Assembly: GCF_002095575.1 (NCBI RefSeq)
Contig: NZ_MLJJ01000011.1
Location: forward strand, 58,798 to 122,797
Source: Pantoea septica
GTDB lineage: Bacteria > Pseudomonadota > Gammaproteobacteria > Enterobacterales > Enterobacteriaceae
Reading direction: 5' to 3'
Length of the DNA stretch: 64,000 nucleotides
Part shown: positions 50,382-57,823 of the stretch, in pieces
Layout: each line of letters starts with the position of its first letter
How positions within the stretch are numbered: the stretch's first letter is position 1
Notes under the pieces: generated by a model
Told to the model about the DNA's origin: nothing
What the model saw: only the letters and a program-made list of their open reading frames with translations
Database searches by the model: none
Made by a program: the position numbers and the translations under genes

Positions 50382-51983
50382 CTAAAACACCACCGCCTGA
50401 CCATCCTTCCTGCTCTCTGTCGCCGCGATATAGAATCCTTGCGGGTCACGAACGATTGCCTGCGCGCCGCCGAAGTTATAGCCCTGCAGCGGATCCTCCA
50501 GCGTCACCTGATGTCCCAACCGACGCAGCGCCGCCAGCGTATTGCGCTCAAGCGAGGATTCGAACACCACGTGACGACCCTGCTCCACGCGCCAGCGCGG
50601 CGCGTCGATTGCCGCCTGCGGATTCTGTTTGTGCAGCATAATGCGCAGCGCCAGCTGCAGGTGGCCTTGCGCCTGCATCGGCCCGCCCATGACGCCGAAT
50701 GACATGAGCGGCGCGCCCTGCGGGTCGAGCGCGAAAGCCGGGATAATCGTATGGAAAGGACGCTTGCCGCCCGCCACGACGTTGGGATGCGCAGGATCGA
50801 GCGAGAAGCCCGCGCCGCGGTTTTGCAAACTGATGCCGGTGCCAGGCACCACCACGCCGGAGCCAAAGCCCATAAAGTTCGACTGAATAAAAGAGACCAT
50901 CATGCCGCTGGCATCGGCGGTGCTGAGATAGACGGTGCCGCTCTGCTGGGGGGCGCCGAAGACGAAGTCGCCCGCGCGTTGAGGATCGATCAGCGCCGCG
51001 CGCTGACGCAGATAGCTCTCGCTCAGCAGCCGCTGCGCCGGAAACTCAAGATGATCTTCATCGCTGACGTAACGGGCCAGATCCACCAGCGCCAGCTTCA
51101 TCGCCTCAATAGAGAGGTGCAGCCAGGGAACGGAGTCGGGCGCATAGCGGCCGATATCGAGCTGCTCGAGAATGCCCAGCGCAATCAGCGTGGCGATCCC
51201 CTGGCCGTTGGGCGGCAACTCCTGCACCGATCCGCCGGCAAACGGCTGCGACAGCACGCTGACCCAGTCGGCGCGATGTCTGTCGAGATCGTCCAGCGTC
51301 AGCGCGGCGTTGTGCTGGCGGGCGAAGGCGACCATCTTTTGCGCCAGCTCGCCGCGATAAAAACTCTCTCCGTTGCTTTCGGCGATCTTTTGCAGCGTGT
51401 CGGCCTGTGCCGGATTGCGAAACAGTTCGCCAGCGCGCGGCGGCCTGCCGTCGGGCGCAAAACATGCGCAAAAGCCGGGCTGATGCTGGAGCTTGTCGAA
51501 ACCGCGCTGCCAGAGTTCGGCGATCAGCGGTGAGACCGGAAAACCGTTGCGCGCGTAGTCGATGGCAGGCTGCGCCAGCGTGGTCAGCGGCAGCGTGCCG
51601 AAGCGCTGCGCCAGCGCCGCCCAGGCTGATACCGCGCCCGGCACGGTGACCGCTTCCCAGCCGATCTCCGGCATGCGGCTGCGGCCGACGAAGCGCTCGG
51701 GATGCCAGGCGGCGGGCGCGCGGCCCGACGCGTTCAAACCATGCAGCTGATTGCCGTCCCAGATGATGGCGAAGGCGTCGCTGCCGATGCCGTTGCCGGT
51801 CGGCTCCAGCACCGTCAGCGCCATGGCGGTGGCGATCGCCGCGTCCACCGCGTTGCCGCCCTGCAGCAGCATACGCAGACCCGCCTGTGACGCCAGCGGC
51901 TGAGAAGTGGCCACCGCGTTGCGGCCCATCACCGGCACGCGATGCGACGCGTAGCTGGCGTGAAAATCGAACTCAGAATGCAT
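50382..51983 (-). CDS. gamma-glutamyltransferase family protein, cytoplasmic type
   Basis: A 533-residue Ntn-hydrolase of the gamma-glutamyltranspeptidase family. The N-terminal GGNAVDAAIATAMALTVLEP and ELPPNGQGIATL are family signatures. The autoprocessing/nucleophile threonine lies in SGTVYLSTAD, where E. coli Ggt has TTHYSVVD. There is no signal peptide, so it resembles the Bacillus YwrD group rather than periplasmic Ggt. Likely a cytoplasmic gamma-glutamyl hydrolase or acylase; substrate unknown. Start 51983 has AAGGAACGGG upstream; earlier in-frame ATGs lack a comparable site. Confidence 0.8.
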   Translation of the reverse strand: MHSEFDFHASYASHRVPVMGRNAVATSQPLASQAGLRMLLQGGNAVDAAIATAMALTVLEPTGNGIGSDAFAIIWDGNQLHGLNASGRAPAAWHPERFVGRSRMPEIGWEAVTVPGAVSAWAALAQRFGTLPLTTLAQPAIDYARNGFPVSPLIAELWQRGFDKLQHQPGFCACFAPDGRPPRAGELFRNPAQADTLQKIAESNGESFYRGELAQKMVAFARQHNAALTLDDLDRHRADWVSVLSQPFAGGSVQELPPNGQGIATLIALGILEQLDIGRYAPDSVPWLHLSIEAMKLALVDLARYVSDEDHLEFPAQRLLSESYLRQRAALIDPQRAGDFVFGAPQQSGTVYLSTADASGMMVSFIQSNFMGFGSGVVVPGTGISLQNRGAGFSLDPAHPNVVAGGKRPFHTIIPAFALDPQGAPLMSFGVMGGPMQAQGHLQLALRIMLHKQNPQAAIDAPRWRVEQGRHVVFESSLERNTLAALRRLGHQVTLEDPLQGYNFGGAQAIVRDPQGFYIAATESRKDGQAVVF

Positions 51984-52343
51984 TTCCCGTTCCTTAGCAG
52001 AGTGCAGCTGCGCCATAACGATGCGCCGAGGTGGTGCAGTGTCTATCCTGTCGCAGGACAGCGAAGAGATGAAATAAGAAAAAATCACGGGCTTTGCATT
52101 CTGGCGCGATTTTTGCCTTATTTTTAGACAGAAAGATTTACAGTAGCAGTGTAAACGGTGCGCATTTTTTGCAATTTTTGCGTTTTTTTTAAGCGAAGCG
52201 CGGTGGGTTTGCCTTTTGTGATCAATGGCTTGTTTTGCTTATAGCGAAAAGGACAAGTTCAGATAAAAAAATAATCGATATTCACGCAGCAAATCGTCAG
52301 GTCTCTATCCATACTTAGAATCCCGGCGAGATGGCGCATTGCT

Positions 52344-52359
52344 CTGACAAACTTGTCAG
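52344..52359. promoter_or_regulatory. 16-bp palindrome, possible operator of the NadS-like gene
   Basis: CTGACAA-AC-TTGTCAG has perfect 7-bp arms around a 2-bp centre. Its position 150 bp upstream of an XRE-type regulator suggests an autoregulatory site; this is inference. Confidence 0.45.
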
Positions 52360-52371
52360 GCAGTGGGCATC

Positions 52372-52431
52372 AGGCTGTGTCCCGTAGGGGTTTCACTAAC
52401 AATAACCATAAACCCTTGCGGGATACAGCCT
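52372..52431 (+). ncRNA. 22-bp strand-specific RNA hairpin in NadS-like leader
   Basis: The left arm (52372-52393) and right arm (52410-52431) pair over 22 positions: 19 Watson-Crick pairs, and three mismatches that all become G-U pairs only if the plus strand is transcribed. The 16-nt loop contains no G. There is no T tract, so it is not a simple terminator. It lies 77 nt before the NadS-like ATG. Could be a leader element or a small RNA. Confidence 0.6.
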
Positions 52432-52508
52432 GCAAAGATCGGTGTGTGAACCATTTGGTTTTTACCTCTACTTTCACGTGATTCATAGTGAGTTTTAAGG
52501 AGTTCTCT

Positions 52509-52802
52509 ATGGAAGTAAAAGATCCTGTTTTTGAATTGCTCAGCAGCCTTGAGCAGATTGTGCTGACACGTGATGCAACACCTGCCACAACCGAAATTCA
52601 GCTTCAGCCCGCCATGCCAGAGCCGCAGCGCCTGCGTGAGTTAACCGGAATGAAAGTAGATGAATTTGCCAAAGTGATGGGCGTCAGCGTCTCCTCGGTA
52701 AAAAGCTGGGAAGCGCGCCGTACACGTCCTTCCGCGACGGCGCAGAAACTGATGAAATTGCTGCATGCCAATCCCTATCTCGGACGGCAGTTACTGGATT
52801 AA
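52509..52802 (+). CDS. NadS/HigA-type XRE antitoxin-like regulator
   Basis: A 97-residue protein with a C-terminal XRE helix-turn-helix: MKVDEFAKVMGVSVSSVKSW is the HTH and EARRTRPSATAQKLMKLL follows. This layout is that of NadS and HigA antitoxins, which are normally encoded after a RelE/HigB-like toxin. No toxin gene lies on either side, so it appears to be an orphan regulator. ATG at 52509 has AAGGAG upstream. A terminator follows. Confidence 0.78.
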   Translation: MEVKDPVFELLSSLEQIVLTRDATPATTEIQLQPAMPEPQRLRELTGMKVDEFAKVMGVSVSSVKSWEARRTRPSATAQKLMKLLHANPYLGRQLLD

Positions 52803-52818
52803 AAACAAGAAAAAAGAT

Positions 52819-52844
52819 AACCCGCCAGCGGCGGGTTTTTTTTT
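52819..52844 (+). terminator. terminator of NadS-like gene
   Basis: AACCCGCC / GGCGGGTT with a 3-base loop and nine T residues, touching the stop codon of the convergent HD gene. Confidence 0.9.
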
Positions 52845-53436
52845 AGCTCAGCCCGCTATATTTCGCCGCCTGTTTAACGAACCAGCTTTCCGGCACGCTG
52901 TAGGGCGGTTGGCCGAGCTGCGCGATCCCCTGCTCGATAATGGCGCTGGCCTGTTGCCATAGCTGGACGTCGCCCTGCTTCAGCAGTTGAATCTGAACGC
53001 GCTTCTCCACCAGATAGATGCGAGCGAAGTGGGGATCGAAACGCACGATGGCGCGCGTATTATCGATAATATCGGCCAGCTTAACGGTTTGCGCCTCGGG
53101 GGAGGCCTCGGCAGTATGGCGAAAGTGCGCCAGCTTGCGCGCGGCGCGGTTTTTCGCCTGCGGCTGGGCGCTGTCGGTCAGCATTCCTACCAGCTGCGCC
53201 ACGCGCGAACCGAAGTGCGATTCAATGTCCGCCAGCGTGGTGTCGGTATCCTCTACGGTATCGTGCAGCCAGGCGGCCGCCAGCAGGGCGTCGTCGGCGC
53301 TGACGCTGCGCACCAGCTCCACAACGGCGGCGGGATGAACGATGTAAGGCTCGTCGGTATATTTGCGCCGTTGACCGGCTTCAGCATGAGCGCGTGTCGC
53401 ATAGCGTCGCGCCTGCTCTTCCAGAGATTCCAGCAT
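52843..53436 (-). CDS. HD-domain hydrolase, RelA/SpoT-hydrolase-like
   Basis: A 197-residue all-helical HD protein. Its metal motif order follows the hydrolase domain of SpoT and MESH1-type small alarmone hydrolases: H34 in YIVHP, H58-D59 and E62-D63 in WLHDTVEDT, and D122 and N126 in KLADIIDNT. There is no synthetase, TGS or ACT domain. It may remove pyrophosphate from (p)ppGpp or a related nucleotide, but substrate is inferred. ATG at 53436 has AGAGGG upstream. It is divergent from ohrR with only 63 bp between. Confidence 0.75.
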   Translation of the reverse strand: MLESLEEQARRYATRAHAEAGQRRKYTDEPYIVHPAAVVELVRSVSADDALLAAAWLHDTVEDTDTTLADIESHFGSRVAQLVGMLTDSAQPQAKNRAARKLAHFRHTAEASPEAQTVKLADIIDNTRAIVRFDPHFARIYLVEKRVQIQLLKQGDVQLWQQASAIIEQGIAQLGQPPYSVPESWFVKQAAKYSGLS

Positions 53437-53499
53437 GCGAAAGCCCTCTTGATAAAAAGTTGCTTGCAATTATCTAGCGCGCTATTTATATTTACTGCC

Positions 53500-53964
53500 A
53501 TGAACAGTAACCAAAATGACAAAAAAGCGAAGCCAGCGCCACTGTTGGTCAATCAACAGCTCTGCTTCGCGCTCTATTCCGCCAACCTGGCGATGAATAA
53601 AGTCTATCGGCAACTGCTGTCGCAGCTCGATCTCACCTATCCGCAATATCTGGTGATGCTGGTGCTGTGGGCGCAGGACGATCTCACCGTCTCAGAGATC
53701 GGGGAGCAGCTGTTTCTCGACTCCGCCACGCTGACGCCGCTGCTGAAGCGGCTGGAGAGCGCCGGGCTGATTAACCGCCAGCGTTCGCGTCAGGATGAGC
53801 GTCAGGTGGTGGTGACGCTGACGGAGCAGGGCCGCGAGCTGCAAAGCCAGGCGAGCGCCATTCCGGAGTCGGTGCAGTGCGCCACGGCCTGCGATGAAGA
53901 GACGCTGCTGGGGCTGAAGAACGAGCTTGATTTACTGCGCGACAATCTTAACCGGTCGCGCTGA
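53500..53964 (+). CDS. ohrR: organic peroxide sensor/repressor OhrR
   Basis: A 154-residue MarR-family repressor. [20 protein letters not shown] carries the reactive cysteine 22, and [31 protein letters not shown] and [12 protein letters not shown] form the winged HTH. Cysteine 127 in SVQCATAC makes it a two-Cys OhrR of the Xanthomonas type, where C22 and C127 form the inactivating disulfide. The ATG at 53500 starts the true protein; the same frame is open far upstream by chance. Followed by its target ohr. Confidence 0.93.
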   Translation: MNSNQNDKKAKPAPLLVNQQLCFALYSANLAMNKVYRQLLSQLDLTYPQYLVMLVLWAQDDLTVSEIGEQLFLDSATLTPLLKRLESAGLINRQRSRQDERQVVVTLTEQGRELQSQASAIPESVQCATACDEETLLGLKNELDLLRDNLNRSR

Positions 53965-54011
53965 AGATATAGCGGGCGCCCGCGCCCGCTGAAACACCTG
54001 CTACACTTATA

Positions 54012-54029
54012 TTAATCGCGTACGATTAA
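54012..54029. promoter_or_regulatory. candidate OhrR operator upstream of ohr
   Basis: TTAATCG-CGTA-CGATTAA has perfect 7-bp arms around 4 bases, 23 bp before the ohr ATG. Position and symmetry fit an OhrR site overlapping the ohr promoter. Confidence 0.65.
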
Positions 54030-54052
54030 ATCGTTTATACAGAGAGGAAGTT

Positions 54053-54481
54053 ATGTCTTTAGAGAAAGTTGTTTATACCGCAAAAGCCAAAGCAACCGGC
54101 GGCCGTGATGGTCGTGCAACCTCTTCTGACGGCGTGCTGGACGTGAAGCTGGGCGTGCCGAAAGAGATGGGCGGCGCCGGCGGCGAAGTCACCAACCCTG
54201 AGCAGTTGTTCGCTGCCGGCTATTCCGCCTGTTTCCTCGGCGCGATGAAGTTTGTAGCGGGCCGCGATAAAATCGCGATGCCGAAAGACGCATGGATTGA
54301 AGGCGAAGTCGGCATCGGCCCGATTCCGAACGGCTTCGGCATCGAAGCCAAACTGAATATTCACCTGCCGGAGATGGACGAGGCGGAAGCGCAGAAGCTG
54401 GTTGACGCCGCGCATATCGTTTGTCCGTACTCTAACGCCACGCGCAATAACATCGACGTGACGCTGAACATCATTCGCTAA
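54053..54481 (+). CDS. ohr: organic hydroperoxide resistance peroxidase Ohr
   Basis: A 142-residue OsmC-family thiol peroxidase that reduces fatty-acid and other organic hydroperoxides using lipoylated proteins. The peroxidatic cysteine lies in [12 protein letters not shown] near residue 60 and the resolving one in [13 protein letters not shown] near 124; the conserved Arg is in [16 protein letters not shown] precedes the ATG. Paired with ohrR. Confidence 0.97.
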   Translation: MSLEKVVYTAKAKATGGRDGRATSSDGVLDVKLGVPKEMGGAGGEVTNPEQLFAAGYSACFLGAMKFVAGRDKIAMPKDAWIEGEVGIGPIPNGFGIEAKLNIHLPEMDEAEAQKLVDAAHIVCPYSNATRNNIDVTLNIIR

Positions 54482-54488
54482 TTTTTAC

Positions 54489-54518
54489 GGGCCCGGCAGC
54501 GGGCCCGCTTTCATTTTC
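54489..54518 (+). terminator. ohr terminator
   Basis: GGGCCCG / CGGGCCC with a 4-base loop and a T-rich tail. Confidence 0.85.
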
Positions 54519-54739
54519 CCCGCTTTTCTGGCGCCTGTTCGCCGCCGTCTTTTCTGGTCAGCCTGGTTATTTTATGTTCTACTGTGCAGCCTCGTGAAAG
54601 AGCCGTCCGATCCCGTTCAGATTCTTCCTGTTCGCCTGACAATCGTCATGTCTCTGCGCTAATCAAGCGAACTCTTCCGCGTTGCGATAGTCACAATAGC
54701 GTTCAACATCGTGCTTAAGTCCCGGGAAAACCCTTTAAG

Positions 54740-56509
54740 ATGAATTATATTAAGACCATAACTCAGCAAAAGCTGTCGCTGCTGCTGGCGTTATACATCG
54801 GCATCCTGCTGAATTTGCCGATTTTTTACCGTCGTTTTGACGGCTTTCTTACCAAATCCACCCCCACCAACTGGCTAACGGCTTTCACGGAAGTGATGGC
54901 TATCGTCGTGCTGACTTTTTTCCTGATGCGTCTGCTGTCGCTGGGCGGCAAGCGGCTCTATCGCGTCCTCGCGACGCTGCTGGTACTGATTTCCGTCGCC
55001 GCGGCCTACTATATGGCCTTTTTTAACGTGGTCATCGGCTACGGCATCGTCGCCTCGGTAATGACCACCGACGTCGACCTGTCGAAAGAGGTGGTCGGCC
55101 TGCATTTCGTGCTGTGGATGGTCGGCGTCAGCGCGCTGCCGCTGCTGATGATTTGGCGTAACAACCTCAGCCAGACGCTGATGGAGCAGCTGCGCACGCC
55201 GGGACAGCGCCTGAAGCCTGCGCTGTTGTTGCTGTTGTGCGTGGCGCTGGTGTGGCTGCCGATCCGCTATTTCGATAAGCTGCAAAAGGCCAATGAAGAG
55301 GTCACCAATATCGATCTGCCGAGCTACGGCGGCGTGGTGGCGCACTCTTATCTGCCGTCAAACTGGCTGGCAGCGGTAGGGCTGTTTGCCTGGACGCGCA
55401 TTGATGAGACGCTGGACAGTCAGGAACTGCTCGACCCGGCGAAGAAGTTTACCTATGTCGCGCCGCCGGGCATCGACGATACCTATGTGGTGTTCGTGAT
55501 CGGCGAAACCACGCGCTGGGATCATATGGGCATGCTGGGCTACGATCGTGATACCACGCCGAAGCTTTCCAAAGAGAAGAACCTGGTGGCGTTCCGCGGC
55601 GAGTCGTGCGACACCGCCACCAAGCTGTCGCTGCGCTGTATGTTCGTGCGAGAAGGCGGTACCGAGGACAGTCCGGGACGCACGCTGAAAGAGAAGAATA
55701 TTTTTGCCGTGATGAAGGAGCTGGGCTTTTCGTCCGAGCTGTTCGCCATGCAGAGCGAGGTCTGGTTTTACGATAATGCGGAGGTCAATAATTTCGCCTT
55801 CCGCGAGCAGATTGGCTCGGAGCCGCGCAACGCAGGCAAGTCGGTGGACGATATGCTGCTGGTGCCGGAGCTGAAGGCGTCACTGGATCGCTATCCGCAC
55901 GGCAAGCATCTGGTGGTGCTGCATACCAAAGGTTCGCACTATCTCTATTCGCAGCGCTATCCGCGCAGTTTCGCGCGCTATCAGCCGGAGTGTATGGGTG
56001 TCGATGAGACCTGCAGCAAGGCGCAGCTGATTAACGCCTACGATAACTCGATTCTTTACGTGGATAGCATGCTCGACAGCGTGTTCGATCAGCTGCGCGA
56101 TAAGAAAGCGATTGTGTTTTATGCCGCCGACCACGGTGAGTCGATCAGCGAGAATATGCACCTGCACGGTACGCCGCGCGAGCTGGCGCCGCCGGAGCAG
56201 TTCCGCGTGCCGATGATGGTGTGGGCGTCGGATAAGTACCTGGCCGATGCCAATAACCGCGCTAATTTCGAGCGTCTGCAGGCGCAGCAGCGCGTCGGGA
56301 AGACGCATCGCCACGTTGAGCTGTTCGATACGATTCTGGGTTGTCTGGGCTACCGTTCGCCGAACGGCGGTATTAAAGCGGCGAATAACTGGTGCCAGGC
56401 GCCCGTTTCGTCGCACAGCGAGGCGCGGGATGTCACTGAGAAGCACCAGAATTTTGGCGGACAGGCTGCTTTCCAGGCGAACGCGGCTAAACCGCTAAAA
56501 AGCGGTTGA
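54740..56509 (+). CDS. eptB: Kdo2-lipid A phosphoethanolamine 7''-transferase EptB
   Basis: A 589-residue inner-membrane enzyme with five N-terminal spans and a periplasmic alkaline-phosphatase-fold domain. The nucleophile threonine is in [12 protein letters not shown] and metal ligands in [31 protein letters not shown] is conserved. It closely matches E. coli EptB, which adds phosphoethanolamine to the outer Kdo. In E. coli it is RpoE-activated and repressed by MgrR sRNA. Its stop codon lies inside the -35 of the proK promoter. Confidence 0.96.
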   Translation: MNYIKTITQQKLSLLLALYIGILLNLPIFYRRFDGFLTKSTPTNWLTAFTEVMAIVVLTFFLMRLLSLGGKRLYRVLATLLVLISVAAAYYMAFFNVVIGYGIVASVMTTDVDLSKEVVGLHFVLWMVGVSALPLLMIWRNNLSQTLMEQLRTPGQRLKPALLLLLCVALVWLPIRYFDKLQKANEEVTNIDLPSYGGVVAHSYLPSNWLAAVGLFAWTRIDETLDSQELLDPAKKFTYVAPPGIDDTYVVFVIGETTRWDHMGMLGYDRDTTPKLSKEKNLVAFRGESCDTATKLSLRCMFVREGGTEDSPGRTLKEKNIFAVMKELGFSSELFAMQSEVWFYDNAEVNNFAFREQIGSEPRNAGKSVDDMLLVPELKASLDRYPHGKHLVVLHTKGSHYLYSQRYPRSFARYQPECMGVDETCSKAQLINAYDNSILYVDSMLDSVFDQLRDKKAIVFYAADHGESISENMHLHGTPRELAPPEQFRVPMMVWASDKYLADANNRANFERLQAQQRVGKTHRHVELFDTILGCLGYRSPNGGIKAANNWCQAPVSSHSEARDVTEKHQNFGGQAAFQANAAKPLKSG

Positions 56510-56534
56510 CGCTGACAATCGGGCGCAGTAACAT
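56506..56534 (+). promoter_or_regulatory. proK promoter overlapping the eptB stop codon
   Basis: TTGACG (56506-56511), a 17-bp spacer and TAACAT (56529-56534), followed by GCGCCC, a GC-rich discriminator typical of stable-RNA promoters under stringent control. The TGA of eptB is inside the -35 hexamer. The spacer/-10 area also forms a GGGCGCA/TGCGCCC palindrome. Confidence 0.8.
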
Positions 56535-56544
56535 GCGCCCCCAT

Positions 56545-56660
<116 letters not shown>

Positions 56661-56765
56661 CCCGTAGCAAAGAGGATGAGAACCTCCGAAGGAGGTTTGC
56701 GCCGAGCGTAGCGAGACAACGTTGCGCAGCAACGGCCCGAAGGGCGCTTATCGAAGACAAGCGTC
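56661..56765 (+). other. hairpin-rich spacer between proK 3' repeats
   Basis: 105 bp made almost wholly of small stem-loops: AACCTCC-GAA-GGAGGTT (56681-56697), CGTTGC-GCA-GCAACG (56720-56734), GCCC-GAA-GGGC (56735-56745) and CGCTT / AAGCG (56745-56763). An outer stem GAGGATGA (56672-56679) pairs with TCATCCTC (56764-56771). No coding potential is supported. Confidence 0.7.
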
Positions 56766-56822
56766 ATCCTCTCTCACCGACCAGATTTAAGAAACCTGCT
56801 TGAAAAAGCAGCTTTTTTTTCG
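56766..56822 (+). repeat. 57-bp direct repeat, copy 2 (tRNA-Pro 3' fragment plus terminator)
   Basis: 56 of 57 bases equal copy 1. It reproduces the tRNA-Pro 3' arm with CCA and the terminator; one stem base is changed from G to C, weakening the hairpin. It resembles an attachment-site scar or a partial tandem duplication. Confidence 0.85.
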
Positions 56823-56874
56823 TCTGTTGAAAAGGGTACTGTTGTTTAAAAACGACGCTGTAGGGCAGGTGTTT

Positions 56875-56983
56875 ACGCGGATGGCATGGACGGATCGCAA
56901 AGTCGCTGTCCGCATCCCTGCGCGCTCGGCCCGCGACATCCTTGTCGCAGGACGCTTTGCTCTTCCGTCCATGCCATCCGCGT
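56875..56983. repeat. 109-bp palindromic intergenic element
   Basis: Perfect 20-bp inverted arms start with ACGCGGATGGCATGGACGGA (56875-56894) and end at 56964-56983. An inner pair GCAAAG / CTTTGC (56897-56902, 56955-56960) and a central hairpin GCGACA / TGTCGC (56933-56948) extend the cruciform. It has no coding capacity worth calling and looks like a MITE-type or REP-like family member; only one copy is in this window. Confidence 0.8.
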
Positions 56984-57823
56984 TTAAGCGCTGGCGCGGC
57001 CTGTTTGAAAATATGTTTAATGCAGCCTGTTTGCACCTGTTTTAATGTCACTCTTTTAATGGCTGAATATGTAATCTGATAAAACACGGGCGCGGCCATA
57101 TTCGTTATTCGCATAAGTTTTATGAGGCGTAAACAGCGCGTGTCGAAAAATGTCGCCGCCTGTTTTTCAGAAGAATATCGGCACCATTAGTTTTGGATTT
57201 TTTCCGGCGGGTTTATGACAAACCCGATGAAATCCCTCTTTGCCGCCGCTCAGGCCTGGTTAATCTGATTATTGTCCCTTTTTACGCGCTAACGCGCGCC
57301 GCGTCTGGCTCAGACGCTTATTTCGCATCGCGTTTTTCTTATGACCTTTTTTATTGTCATGCGGATTGCTTATGCCTGAATTCCAGCATTTTCCACTGCC
57401 TGGACGCGATAACGCACGCTAAATCGTTCAGTTATTCAACATTTATCGCGTAAGCGCCGATGTTTTTTAGCGGTGAGAATCACTGTCAATTATCGTCATG
57501 CTTAGTGAGATATATGGTCTGGCGGTGAAAAGCGCTGTGCAATATCTGGCGATTAAGCGAGAAGGCTTTTTTTTACCGTTGCTTGCTATTCCTCACACTC
57601 TGTGTAAATAACTTGCGGCTGTATTGACGTTCATTGCAACTGTTGACAAATTGATGCGTCAATAAAGTTGCAGAAGCGGCGTGATCCGGCAGTTTCCACG
57701 GCGTCGGGAAAACACAACAAGAACGCTCCGCACTTTCGACCACGTCAGTGGTCCGCCTGAACCGCATAAAAAAAACAGAGGTCGGGCAATACACACAACA
57801 TCACATCACAATGGAGCAAAAGC
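56984..57823. other. long gene-free region upstream of dppA
   Basis: About 840 bp with no supported gene; the open frames present look random. It contains the dppA promoter and leader. A TTGACA sequence occurs at about 57645 but a well-spaced -10 is not clear. The leader just before dppA is CA-rich (57789-57811), the type of sequence bound by GcvB sRNA in E. coli. Confidence 0.6.
57789..57811 (+). promoter_or_regulatory. CA-rich dppA leader, likely GcvB target
   Basis: ATACACACAACATCACATC-type sequence immediately before the GGAG ribosome site. GcvB represses dppA through a G/U-rich seed pairing with such CA-rich stretches in E. coli and Salmonella. The gcvB gene itself is not in the window. 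Confidence 0.5.

Larger units (their letters stand above)
51984..52508. other. regulatory region upstream of the NadS-like gene
   Basis: 525 bp without a supported gene. It holds the promoter side of the gamma-glutamyltransferase-like gene, a 16-bp palindrome (52344-52359) and a large RNA-type hairpin (52372-52431). No toxin-like open frame was found in front of the HTH gene. Confidence 0.6.

Noticed and set aside
52987..53499. Long plus-strand frame fused in front of OhrR
   Set aside because: It is antisense to the HD gene; OhrR homology begins only after the ATG at 53500.
56787..57045. Frames across the palindromic element on both strands
   Set aside because: They are translations of an inverted repeat, lack ribosome sites and change with each arm.
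57193..57453. 86-codon plus-strand frame upstream of dppA
   Set aside because: No ribosome site, no recognisable domain and composition like random AT-rich DNA.
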